NCBI GenBank assembly: GCA_964577295.1 | Contig: CAZNYN010000062.1 | Span: 1-9,227, forward strand | Direction of reading: 5' to 3' | Origin: CAZNYN01 sp964577295 | GTDB lineage: Bacteria; Synergistota; Synergistia; Synergistales; Synergistaceae | DNA: 9,227 bases | In this document: positions 1 to 5,426 of the stretch, in pieces | Layout of the letters: each line of letters opens with the position of its first letter | Position numbering within the stretch: position 1 is the stretch's first letter | Translations under genes and position numbers: made by a program | Notes under the pieces: generated by a model | Told to the model about the DNA's origin: nothing | What the model saw: the letters and a program-made list of their open reading frames with translations, nothing else | The model's database searches: none

Positions 1-38
1 TGCACTGCGTGGAAGTTGTTTGCTTTGCTTCATGGCAG

Positions 39-67
39 TCGCTTCGCGGACGTTGCTTCACGTGAAA
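39..67. repeat. Dispersed palindromic repeat, copy A
   Basis: This 29-nt GC-rich element contains a perfect 10-bp palindrome TTCACGTGAA (57-66). It matches a second copy at 2698-2726 in 24 of 29 positions with no gaps. The differences are at element positions 6, 13, 16, 17 and 22. The flanks of the two copies do not match, so the element itself is the repeated unit. Both copies are intergenic. It resembles REP/BIME-like small palindromic repeats, but I cannot assign it to a named family. Confidence 0.5.
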
Positions 68-80
68 GATGGCGGAACGG

Positions 81-113
81 TTGGCAAACTATGGGCAAAC
101 ACTTGGCAAGCGA
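81..113. repeat. Three 11-bp phased direct repeats
   Basis: Three adjacent 11-bp units start at 81, 92 and 103 with cores TTGGCAAAC, TGGGCAAAC and TTGGCAAGC. The period is exactly 11 bp, close to one helical turn and not a multiple of three, so protein repeats do not explain it. A degenerate fourth unit may start at 70 (TGGCGGAAC). Arrays like this can be binding sites for a regulator or replication protein. No adjacent gene inside the window tells which. Confidence 0.4.
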
Positions 114-273
114 TGGAAAAGGCGGAAGCGGTGTATCAATGTGGAGTAAATCTGAATCTAGCGTTGTTGTCTGTGCCTTGTTTTTAAAGCCTTCCTCTCC
201 GAGGCGGGCAGAGAGGCAAATCACCGTTTTTTGCTATTTGTGCGAATCGACCGGTTGTTTCACCCAGAGGTGG

Positions 274-295
274 CGCGGCGCTGTTTTGCGCCGTG
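274..295. other. GC-rich hairpin
   Basis: A perfect 6-bp stem, CGGCGC (276-281) with GCGCCG (288-293), closes a 6-nt loop TGTTTT. A G-T pair and a C-G pair extend it to 274-295. No T-run follows on either strand, so it is not a standard intrinsic terminator. Its role is unknown. Confidence 0.45.
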
Positions 296-404
296 ACGGA
301 AGGAGTATTGACCTTGGTTTTCTTTCGTGAATAGGCAGTACTGAACTGTGTATCGATGGTATCATTGGCGTGAAATAATCACAGAAGGGCGGAATTTTAT
401 GTGC

Positions 405-689
405 TCAGGATTTCTTAACGGCAATTTGATTGTAAATTGTACTGCGATGACCGATTTGAACAACCAGCACAAGCATGCGTCCATCTTCTATCTTGCATAG
501 GACACGCCATGAGCCTACACGGTAGCGCCATAAACCTGATAGGTTTGATGTTAGTCCCTTGCCGCGTAAACGTGGGTTATCAAGCTCCATGAGTCCCTCA
601 AGATAGTTGAGAATTTGCTGAGCGTCCGGTTTGTTGATGTGAAACAGGTCTTTTTCGGCCTGTCGTGTGAATTCAATTCTCCAATCCAA
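405..689 (-). CDS. relE: RelE/ParE-fold type II toxin
   Basis: Predicted toxin of a type II toxin-antitoxin pair, 94 aa, the usual length of the family. Known RelE proteins cut mRNA in the ribosomal A site. The sequence shows family landmarks: an N-terminal strand and helix (about 4-36) with the TRQAEKDL segment, then LRGKGL (41-46), the central GLWRYRVG (52-59), W61-R62 and the C-terminal VVQIGHRSTIY (76-86). Translation starts at TTG (687-689), inside the end of the antitoxin gene, with AAGG 7 nt upstream. The overlap with the antitoxin gene is 17 nt, so expression is probably coupled. ParE-type gyrase poisons share the fold, but the GLWRYRVG and IGHR pattern favours RelE. No truncation is visible, so the toxin looks functional. 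Confidence 0.88.
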   Translation of the reverse strand: MDWRIEFTRQAEKDLFHINKPDAQQILNYLEGLMELDNPRLRGKGLTSNLSGLWRYRVGSWRVLCKIEDGRMLVLVVQIGHRSTIYNQIAVKKS

Positions 690-897
690 GGCGAGACCTT
701 ACGTCTTGCAGTGATGAGGATTTTTCACCGTCAAGCAGATATGTTTCATAAGCGGAGGCTGCCAAAGCGGCATCTTCGATGTCATCAAGATACGTTTCAA
801 GAGCCTTGCGCGCATACCAGGATTTTGTGCGTCCAGTCATCTCCGCAAGAGCGTCAAGACGTGTCTCTAATTGGGGATCAAGTCGGATTGCAAGCAT
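673..897 (-). CDS. relB: RelB/CopG-like RHH antitoxin
   Basis: Small acidic protein of about 74 aa, immediately upstream of and overlapping the RelE-type toxin gene. The N-terminal LAIRLDPQLETRLDALAEM is a typical ribbon-helix-helix strand plus first helix. The next helix, with TKSWYARKALETYL, is the second. Such proteins dimerise, bind operator DNA and neutralise the toxin with the C-terminal part, here the segment rich in D, E and S after the RHH domain. I chose ATG at 895-897 over an in-frame GTG at 904-906, because the strong AAAGGAG at 906-912 lies 8 nt before the ATG and overlaps the GTG. It is probably autoregulated through the palindrome at 915-935. Confidence 0.85.
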   Translation of the reverse strand: MLAIRLDPQLETRLDALAEMTGRTKSWYARKALETYLDDIEDAALAASAYETYLLDGEKSSSLQDVRSRLGLEN

Positions 898-914
898 TTT
901 AATCACTCCTTTAC

Positions 915-935
915 GCTATGTTATACAAGTATAGC
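915..935. promoter_or_regulatory. Putative TA operator/promoter palindrome
   Basis: The arms GCTAT (915-919) and ATAGC (931-935) are inverted around an AT-rich centre. The centre contains TATACT- and TATAAC-like hexamers on the minus strand, suitable as -10 elements. The site begins just upstream of the antitoxin ribosome-binding site, where RHH antitoxins usually bind their own promoter. No strong -35 is evident. Confidence 0.45.
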
Positions 936-958
936 ATGCTGCGCGTAGCAGAACAAGG

Positions 959-1276
959 TTGCTTATTGCCGGCTCTGTGAGAGGTGCTTATGCCTGCTTC
1001 TATAGCCATTTTGTGTCTGGTTTCGCGGCGTGGAAATCTCTCTTCAATAAATCGGGTATTTCAGGGCTGATTTCACCTTTATATGACGAAGTTATCGGCT
1101 TGTTATGCGAAGATAAGCAGCTTCCGGAGAAGTACAGAGACCATGCTTTGAGCGGCGCATTAAAGAATTACAGGGAACTTCACATTGCACCGGACTGGCT
1201 GCTGATATACGAGAAAAAAGAGGATACAATTCTGTTGCTGGCGGCAACAGGCAGCCACACGGAACTTTTTGATTGA
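959..1276 (+). pseudogene. YafQ-family toxin remnant, 5' end lost
   Basis: From about 1079 onward this frame reads as a YafQ-type mRNA endonuclease: YDEVIGLL, then LPEKYRDHALSG, YRELHIAPDWLLIY and TGSHTELF. Residues matching E. coli YafQ H50, H63, D67, W68, H87 and F91 are present. The position of R83 is Ala (LAATGSH where the family has RTGTH or RTGSH). The first 40 residues of the open frame do not look like the family's N-terminal FKKDLK-type segment, and I find that segment in no other frame upstream. The only upstream start is TTG at 959, with no good ribosome-binding site. No DinJ/RelB partner precedes it; the upstream antitoxin faces the other way. I infer a decayed orphan toxin. Confidence 0.7.
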
Positions 1277-1297
1277 AACTTGAATAATGAAAACACG

Positions 1298-1333
1298 AAG
1301 ACAGAGGTGTCATGCCTCTGTCTTTGTTGTTTT
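1298..1333 (+). terminator. Intrinsic terminator after YafQ remnant
   Basis: A 10-bp perfect stem, AAGACAGAGG (1298-1307) with CCTCTGTCTT (1315-1324), closes a 7-nt loop and is followed by TTGTTGTTTT. It starts 21 nt after the stop codon of the YafQ-like frame. A shorter T-rich tract on the other side gives it some bidirectional potential. Confidence 0.85.
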
Positions 1334-1381
1334 ATTAAGCTATTTCAGGAATTTATTTCTACGCTGAATTTATGTTTTTGT

Positions 1382-1419
1382 AAGCCCTTCAAGAAATCCT
1401 TGAAGGGCTTTATTTTTTG
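1382..1419 (+). terminator. Second intrinsic terminator, no gene before it
   Basis: A 12-bp perfect stem, AAGCCCTTCAAG (1382-1393) with CTTGAAGGGCTT (1399-1410), closes the loop AAATC and is followed by TATTTTTT. The T-run is on the plus strand only. It sits 57 nt after the first terminator, with no coding gene in between, so it either backs up the first or ends an unrecognised short transcript. Confidence 0.88.
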
Positions 1420-1540
1420 CTTTGCCTCACAAATACGCAAGGCATGCAAAATTCGAATGCAGATATCATTCAAACGCAAAAGCCTGTCTATTTTACTTTT
1501 CCTGAACTTGTATACTCAAAGTAATAAGGTGGGTGGAAAT

Positions 1541-1567
1541 ATGTCGATCTTATTTCACGGTGTATAA
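1541..1567 (+). other. Possible 8-codon leader ORF
   Basis: ATG at 1541 starts a tiny frame reading MSILFHGV and ending in TAA (1565-1567). AAGGTGGGTGG at 1526-1536 provides a plausible ribosome-binding site about 4-7 nt before the ATG. A TATACT hexamer at 1511-1516 could be a -10, although its -35 is poor. The frame ends upstream of the promoter at 1590-1617. It has no run of one codon type, so attenuation is not indicated, and chance is a real possibility. Confidence 0.2.
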
Positions 1568-1589
1568 TTTATCAAATTATTATAAAATA

Positions 1590-1617
1590 TTGACTACAGT
1601 AAATAATATGTTAGAAT
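1590..1617 (+). promoter_or_regulatory. Sigma-70-type promoter for racemase gene
   Basis: The -35 TTGACT (1590-1595) is separated by 16 nt from the -10 TAGAAT (1612-1617); each matches consensus at five of six positions. The -10 is preceded by TGT, making an extended -10. Transcription would begin near 1624 and leave a leader of about 50 nt before the start codon at 1676. The surrounding region (1420-1660) is strongly AT-rich. Confidence 0.65.
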
Positions 1618-1646
1618 AAAATGGAATATTTAATCATGTTCTAACA
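1609..1646. promoter_or_regulatory. Operator-like inverted repeat over promoter
   Basis: TGTTAGAA (1609-1616) and TTCTAACA (1639-1646) are perfect 8-bp inverted arms. Their centres are exactly 30 bp apart, about three helical turns, so a dimeric regulator could contact both from one face. The left arm overlaps the -10 and the right arm lies just past the predicted start site, a position suited to repression. The 22-nt spacing makes RNA hairpin formation less likely than protein binding. Confidence 0.45.
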
Positions 1647-1675
1647 AGTCATTCGCTAAAAAGGAGTTGAGATCG

Positions 1676-2680
1676 TTGAAGATCGGAAAGATGGTAGCAG
1701 CCGTAGACTCTCATACATGCGGAGAGCCGACAAGAATAATAGTCGGAGGCGCGCCTGTTTTAAAAGGCGATACTATGGCGGAAAAATGGGTTGATTTTAA
1801 GACGAACCACGACGAATTCCGCCGTTTTATTATGACCGAGCCCCGTGGCCACAGTGATATGTTTGGAGCAATTCTTGTGCCTCCGGTTAATAAAGAGGCT
1901 GATACCGGCGTGATTTTCTGCGATACAGGCGGCAGTCTCTCTATGTGCGGCCACGGCTCTATTGGAGTTGCGTCCGCCATGGTCAACCTTAAGATAGTCA
2001 AAGTGAATGAACCTCATACCGTCGTTAAGTTGGATACTCCCGCAGGACTTGTTTCCATCGATGTTGAAGTCAAGAACGGCGAAGCTGTCAGTGCCACTTT
2101 GCGGAATGTGCCGGCATTCGTATTTGCCGACGGGCTTGATCTGCATCTTCCCGCACTAGGCAAAACTGTTAAATTCAGTATATGTTTCGGCGGCAGTTTC
2201 TTTGCGATTCTGGACGCGGCAGATTTTGGTCTCAGTCTCACATCAAAGGAAACAGCGCGCCTTGTCGAACTTGGAGTTATGGTGATGGATGAGGCCAATA
2301 AGCAATATTGTGTCCAACATCCGGAAATTCCCGAAAATAATAAGATATTGCTCGCGGAATTCGGGCTTCATAAAGAGGGACAAGCCGCGCGCAATTGTGT
2401 GGTTTTCGGACGCTGCAATGTTGACCGTTCTCCGTGCGGAACGGGAACATGCGCGAAGATGGCTCTCTTGGCGTCCAGAGGTGAGCTTGCGCCAAACGAG
2501 AGTTTTGTGCATGAAAGTATATTGGGAACGGTATTTGAAGGGCACTATGAAGAAGGGCCAAAGGTCGGAGCCTATCAAGCAATTACGCCCTATATAAAAG
2601 GGAGCGCAAATATCGCAGGCTTTAACTGGCTGATAGAACACGACAGCGACCCGCTTCTGCCCGGTTTTTTGCTTAACTGA
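1676..2680 (+). CDS. Proline racemase / hydroxyproline epimerase family
   Basis: Cofactor-independent enzyme of the proline racemase superfamily, 334 aa, the usual length. These enzymes move a proton at the alpha carbon with two Cys residues, interconverting L- and D-proline or epimerising hydroxyproline. Both Cys are present: C91 in SMCGHGSIG and C254 in DRSPCGTGTCAKMA, which argues against the trans-3-hydroxyproline dehydratase branch, where one is replaced. Other landmarks are VDSHTCGEPTRI (10-21), EPRGHSDMFG (55-64), GGSFFAI and the C-terminal PLLPGFLL. I chose TTG at 1676 because AAGGAG (1661-1666) lies 9 nt before it; an in-frame TTG at 1667 would touch that site. The gene stands alone on the plus strand with its own promoter. 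Substrate (proline, 4-hydroxyproline or another) cannot be fixed from sequence. It is probably cytoplasmic, feeding D-amino acid breakdown. Confidence 0.9.
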   Translation: MKIGKMVAAVDSHTCGEPTRIIVGGAPVLKGDTMAEKWVDFKTNHDEFRRFIMTEPRGHSDMFGAILVPPVNKEADTGVIFCDTGGSLSMCGHGSIGVASAMVNLKIVKVNEPHTVVKLDTPAGLVSIDVEVKNGEAVSATLRNVPAFVFADGLDLHLPALGKTVKFSICFGGSFFAILDAADFGLSLTSKETARLVELGVMVMDEANKQYCVQHPEIPENNKILLAEFGLHKEGQAARNCVVFGRCNVDRSPCGTGTCAKMALLASRGELAPNESFVHESILGTVFEGHYEEGPKVGAYQAITPYIKGSANIAGFNWLIEHDSDPLLPGFLLN

Positions 2681-2697
2681 TGCGGATCGGAAGCGGC

Positions 2698-2726
2698 TCG
2701 CTCCGCGGAAGTCACTTCGCGTGAAA
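2698..2726. repeat. Dispersed palindromic repeat, copy B
   Basis: Second copy of the element at 39-67, identical at 24 of 29 positions. It starts 18 nt after the racemase stop codon. It can fold through GAAGT (2709-2713) and ACTTC (2715-2719). It could protect the 3' end of the racemase mRNA or be a small mobile repeat. Confidence 0.5.
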
Positions 2727-2732
2727 TACGAA

Positions 2733-2762
2733 GCACTGTTCCGTTCTTTGTGAATACAGTGC
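2733..2762. other. 7-bp inverted repeat
   Basis: GCACTGT (2733-2739) and ACAGTGC (2756-2762) form a 7-bp stem with a 16-nt loop, in the gap between the convergent racemase and YitT genes. There is no T-run; its role is unknown. Confidence 0.35.
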
Positions 2763-2779
2763 CGCATGCAGCTACGAAA

Positions 2780-2818
2780 GTTACGCGGAGAAGTATCCCC
2801 GCGTAACAAGGTTATGTT
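2780..2818 (+). terminator. Weak terminator-like hairpin after racemase
   Basis: A 9-bp perfect stem, GTTACGCGG (2780-2788) with CCGCGTAAC (2799-2807), has a 10-nt loop. A short T-rich stretch ending in TTTT (2815-2818) follows. It lies about 100 nt after the racemase stop and is the best terminator candidate for that gene, but the U-tract is weak and distant. Confidence 0.45.
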
Positions 2819-2908
2819 TTGTCAGCCCTGTAGGCCTTTACGTTTTCTCATAGATTCGGCAGTTAGTGCAAGGCTGTGAGGGCGAATGTGCAGGAATTCG
2901 TCCTTGTG

Positions 2909-3808
2909 TCAGATATTCTTCCAGTGCTTGAAGCCTTTGCCCAGAACCTCTGACGCGTCCGTTATGACCATGAAGGCCTTTGTGTGGTGCTGCGCCAAGT
3001 GGCGTTTAAGCTCCATTGTCTGACGCGGAGTCAGCAGGCACATAATGGTAGATCTCTCGTCACCGGTGTAGCCCCCGTGGCTGTCAAGAATAGTCGAGCC
3101 GCGGCTCAGGGCGGTTGATATGTAGGAGACTATATCTCTCTCCGACTTACTGTCTCCCACTATGAATACAAGACGCCTCTTGTCAAAGGATGCCAATACA
3201 TTGTCCATCGTCTCTCCCTCGACATAGCCGGAGACAAAGCCGAAGAGCAGCTTTTCAAGTCCGACAGTCCCGTAGGAAGCTGCGAGTATTACCACATTTA
3301 AGTAAAAACTGTAGCGCCCGACCTCTATTCCCATCCTCTTTCTCATGACTGCCACGATAATGTCCGTGCCTCCCGAGGAAGTGCCGCAGCGGAACATGAG
3401 CCCTATTCCTATGCCCTTTATGATACCTCCCGCAACTGAGACTAGGAACATATCCTTTATGAGCGGAATCTGAACTCCCGCCAGAACTTCCAGAAAGAAC
3501 GAAAGGAGCAGTGTGTTGTAAATAGTCCATGCAAGAAAACGCTTGGGCAGCTCTCGTCCTCCCCACAGCATGAGCACCGCATTGGCTATGAGGTTGAAGA
3601 GAGCCGGTGAAAAGCCCAGTGTGTATTTTAAGAGCAGAGCGATTCCCATTACTCCCGCGTCGGGAAAGTGGTAGGGAAGAGTAAACCATATCACTCCGAT
3701 AGAATATATAAGCACTCCCAAAGAAGATATTACAAATGTGGAAAATTCATTTCTGCCCAATATGTAGGCCCGCTTTGCCGTGTGTCTGACTCTGTGTTTT
3801 AATTCCAT
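2909..3808 (-). CDS. YitT family membrane protein with DUF2179
   Basis: Predicted inner-membrane protein of 299 aa. The N-terminal two thirds are hydrophobic, with about five membrane segments (roughly 25-45, 50-82, 92-112, 120-140, 160-180) and the family motif GTSSGGTDII at 142-151. The C-terminal third (about 200-299) is a soluble DUF2179 domain ending in ASEVLGKGF. Length and order fit YitT/YpjC-type proteins, whose transport function is not established; some have been linked to export or regulation of small solutes. I prefer ATG at 3808 to an in-frame GTG at 3817, because a G-rich site (GGCGG) lies 8 nt before the ATG and overlaps the GTG. The importer ATPase gene upstream is separated by about 170 nt and a hairpin, so it is probably a separate unit. 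A TATACT at 3850-3855 may be its -10, but no good -35 is visible. Confidence 0.85.
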   Translation of the reverse strand: MELKHRVRHTAKRAYILGRNEFSTFVISSLGVLIYSIGVIWFTLPYHFPDAGVMGIALLLKYTLGFSPALFNLIANAVLMLWGGRELPKRFLAWTIYNTLLLSFFLEVLAGVQIPLIKDMFLVSVAGGIIKGIGIGLMFRCGTSSGGTDIIVAVMRKRMGIEVGRYSFYLNVVILAASYGTVGLEKLLFGFVSGYVEGETMDNVLASFDKRRLVFIVGDSKSERDIVSYISTALSRGSTILDSHGGYTGDERSTIMCLLTPRQTMELKRHLAQHHTKAFMVITDASEVLGKGFKHWKNI

Positions 3809-3916
3809 AAAAAGCACCGCCCCCGCTGTTCTTATTCATACCCTATGTAAGTATAAGCACAGAGAATAATCCGCACATCGTGGGGCTTACAGAACTTTAT
3901 CGTATTTTCCGAATAT

Positions 3917-3972
3917 AACAGACAACTCCGGCTCTCTATGAGCCGGAGTCGCGGTGTTAACTTTTGTCTGTT
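3917..3972 (-). terminator. Nested hairpin terminator after importer operon
   Basis: A 9-bp perfect stem (3926-3934 with 3940-3948, loop of 5 nt) is enclosed by a second perfect 9-bp inverted repeat, AACAGACAA (3917-3925) and TTGTCTGTT (3964-3972). Read on the minus strand, the inner GC-rich hairpin is followed at once by TTGTCTGTTAT, a moderate U-rich tail. The structure starts 5 nt after the ATPase stop codon. It probably terminates the ABC operon, and the outer pairing would extend the stem. Confidence 0.65.
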
Positions 3973-3977
3973 CCGTT

Positions 3978-4703
3978 TTACTGCAGAACTTTTGAGAGAA
4001 ATTCTTTTGTTCGCGGCTGCTGCGGGTTTTCAAAAAATTCTTTTGGGCTGTTCTCCTCAAGGATTGTCCCCGCGTCCATAAAGAGCACTTTTGTGGCTAC
4101 GGACTTTGCAAATCCCATCTCGTGAGTTACCACTACCATGGTCATTCCCTGTTCCGCAAGCTCTTTCATAACGTCAAGCACCTCTCCGACCATTTCCGGG
4201 TCAAGCGCGCTTGTCGGCTCGTCAAAGAGCATGACTTCGGGGCGCATCATCAGAGAACGGACTATCGCTATTCTCTGCTTCTGTCCTCCGGAAAGCTGCG
4301 AAGGGTAGGTCTCGGCTTTGTCCTCAAGTCCGACGCGCTTCAGCATCTCCATTGCGGAGGCTCGTGCCTCCGCTTCGCTCTGGATTTTCAGCTTGACGGG
4401 AGCGTAAGTGAGATTTTTGAGTATCGTCATGTGAGAGAAGAGGTTAAAAAGCTGGAACACCATTCCCATCTTCTGCCTGTGCTTGTCTATGTCACAGTTC
4501 GGAGAGTTTATGAGAGTGCCGTCAAACCAAACTTCTCCCGATGTCGGCTCTTCAAGCAGGTTGAGGCAGCGCAGAAATGTGCTCTTGCCCGAGCCGGAAG
4601 GCCCTACTATGACTATCTTCTCTCCCTTGTTTATAGTGAAGGAGATATCTTTCAGCACTGTGTTGCTGCCGAATTTTTTTGTGAGATTCTTAACGGTAAT
4701 CAC
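3978..4703 (-). CDS. Polar amino-acid ABC importer, ATPase subunit
   Basis: ATP-binding subunit of 241 aa, the standard length for GlnQ/HisP-type proteins. It sits on the cytoplasmic face of the permease and powers uptake. Visible motifs are Walker A GPSGSGKST (34-42), Q-loop Q84, signature LSGGQ (137-141), Walker B VMLFDEP (157-163) with catalytic E162, D-loop SALD (165-168) and switch His H194. All key residues are intact. The gene starts at GTG (4701-4703), 14 nt inside the end of the permease gene, with GGGAG about 11 nt upstream. This overlap implies translational coupling. Third gene of the binding protein-permease-ATPase operon. The amino acid carried cannot be read from this subunit. 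Confidence 0.93.
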   Translation of the reverse strand: MITVKNLTKKFGSNTVLKDISFTINKGEKIVIVGPSGSGKSTFLRCLNLLEEPTSGEVWFDGTLINSPNCDIDKHRQKMGMVFQLFNLFSHMTILKNLTYAPVKLKIQSEAEARASAMEMLKRVGLEDKAETYPSQLSGGQKQRIAIVRSLMMRPEVMLFDEPTSALDPEMVGEVLDVMKELAEQGMTMVVVTHEMGFAKSVATKVLFMDAGTILEENSPKEFFENPQQPRTKEFLSKVLQ

Positions 4704-5397
4704 TGCGTCTTAATCTCCCTTCAAGAATGCTGACACATTTTGTCGCGATAACGACTATGACAAGATAGGCAAAGGCCAGAACAAGATATGGCACAAATGC
4801 GTCGTAGGTTGTCGATATTATCGAACGCGCGGCTCTTGTCAGGTCAAAGACGGCAATAAAACCGACTACCGAAGTTTCCTTTATCAGAGCGATTAATTCA
4901 TTGCCGAGAGCGGGAAGAATATTCTTTACCGCCTGAGGAATGATGATATGAAACATTGTCACAGTGTAGGAAAGTCCCAAAGACCTTCCCGCTTCCATCT
5001 GCCCTCTGTCAACGCTCATTATTCCGCTTCTTATTATCTCGGCTACATAGGCTCCGCTGTTAAGTCCGAGAGTCACAAAAGCCACATAGAGAGGATTCGC
5101 TCCCATCGGGCCCATGATTCCGAAGTAAGCAAGCAGAAGCTGAACAACGACAGGCGTTCCGCGGAAGAGCGTGATATAGGCTCCTGCCGTGATATTCGCC
5201 GCTTTGCACATGATCTTAGCAGCGGGAGTGCGTCCCTTTGCTATTTTCATCAATGCCGCTATCGTCCCTATTATAATTCCTATAAAAAGGGCGACACAGG
5301 AGACTTCAAGAGTGGCGATGAGGCCTGTCTTCATTAAGGCAAGCCCCTCGCCGACTATAAATTGATCGTAAAATCTTAAGGGTAAGTTATCAAACAA
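4690..5397 (-). CDS. Polar amino-acid ABC importer, permease subunit
   Basis: Integral membrane permease of 235 aa in the HisM/GlnP family. It has about five membrane segments (roughly 22-50, 70-95, 100-122, 160-185, 205-230) and the ATPase-coupling EAA loop EAGRSLGLS at 135-143. The family segment RGTPVVVQL is at 79-87. There is only one permease gene, so the channel is probably a homodimer. The start is TTG at 5395-5397, with AAAGG about 12 nt upstream, a weakish signal. A later ATG at 5334 would cut off the conserved periplasmic N-terminal segment before the first membrane helix, so I keep the TTG. It lies 29 nt after the binding protein gene and overlaps the ATPase gene. Confidence 0.92.
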   Translation of the reverse strand: MFDNLPLRFYDQFIVGEGLALMKTGLIATLEVSCVALFIGIIIGTIAALMKIAKGRTPAAKIMCKAANITAGAYITLFRGTPVVVQLLLAYFGIMGPMGANPLYVAFVTLGLNSGAYVAEIIRSGIMSVDRGQMEAGRSLGLSYTVTMFHIIIPQAVKNILPALGNELIALIKETSVVGFIAVFDLTRAARSIISTTYDAFVPYLVLAFAYLVIVVIATKCVSILEGRLRRSDYR

Positions 5398-5426
5398 TTA
5401 GCGACAGAACCTTTCTCGGATTTTAT

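Larger units (their letters stand above)
1..404. other. Gene-free accessory stretch at left edge
   Basis: No reading frame here has a ribosome-binding site together with recognisable protein content. An open frame at 16-330 (plus) begins with TTG, has no Shine-Dalgarno and crosses the palindromic element, the 11-bp repeats and the hairpin, so I do not call it. The stretch lies downstream of the minus-strand toxin gene that ends at 405. I see no clear intrinsic terminator for that gene. A run of six T at 227-232 lies 10 nt after an imperfect 6-bp stem (194-199 with 211-216), which is not a canonical terminator. Confidence 0.6.

Noticed and set aside
16..330. 104-residue plus-strand open frame
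   Set aside because: TTG start without a ribosome-binding site, no recognisable protein features, and it crosses a palindromic repeat, 11-bp repeats and a hairpin.
308..337. Promoter starting with TTGACC at 308
   Set aside because: No acceptable -10 lies 16-18 nt downstream (ATAGGC or TAGGCA), and no plus-strand gene follows.
1280..1567. 95-residue plus-strand open frame after the YafQ remnant
   Set aside because: It runs through both intrinsic terminators and AT-rich promoter DNA, and its composition is not protein-like.
2243..2809. Long antisense frame (188 residues) opposite the racemase
   Set aside because: It lies antisense to a strongly conserved enzyme, has no family features, and is rich in Arg, Ser and His, as shadow frames usually are.
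4122..4733. 203-residue plus-strand frame opposite the ATPase gene
   Set aside because: Shadow of the ABC ATPase gene; the minus strand carries every Walker and signature motif.
5155..5176. Possible third copy of the palindromic repeat, around CCGCGGAAGAGCGTGA
   Set aside because: The match is short and gapped and lies in the conserved RGTP coding segment of the permease, so coding constraint explains it.
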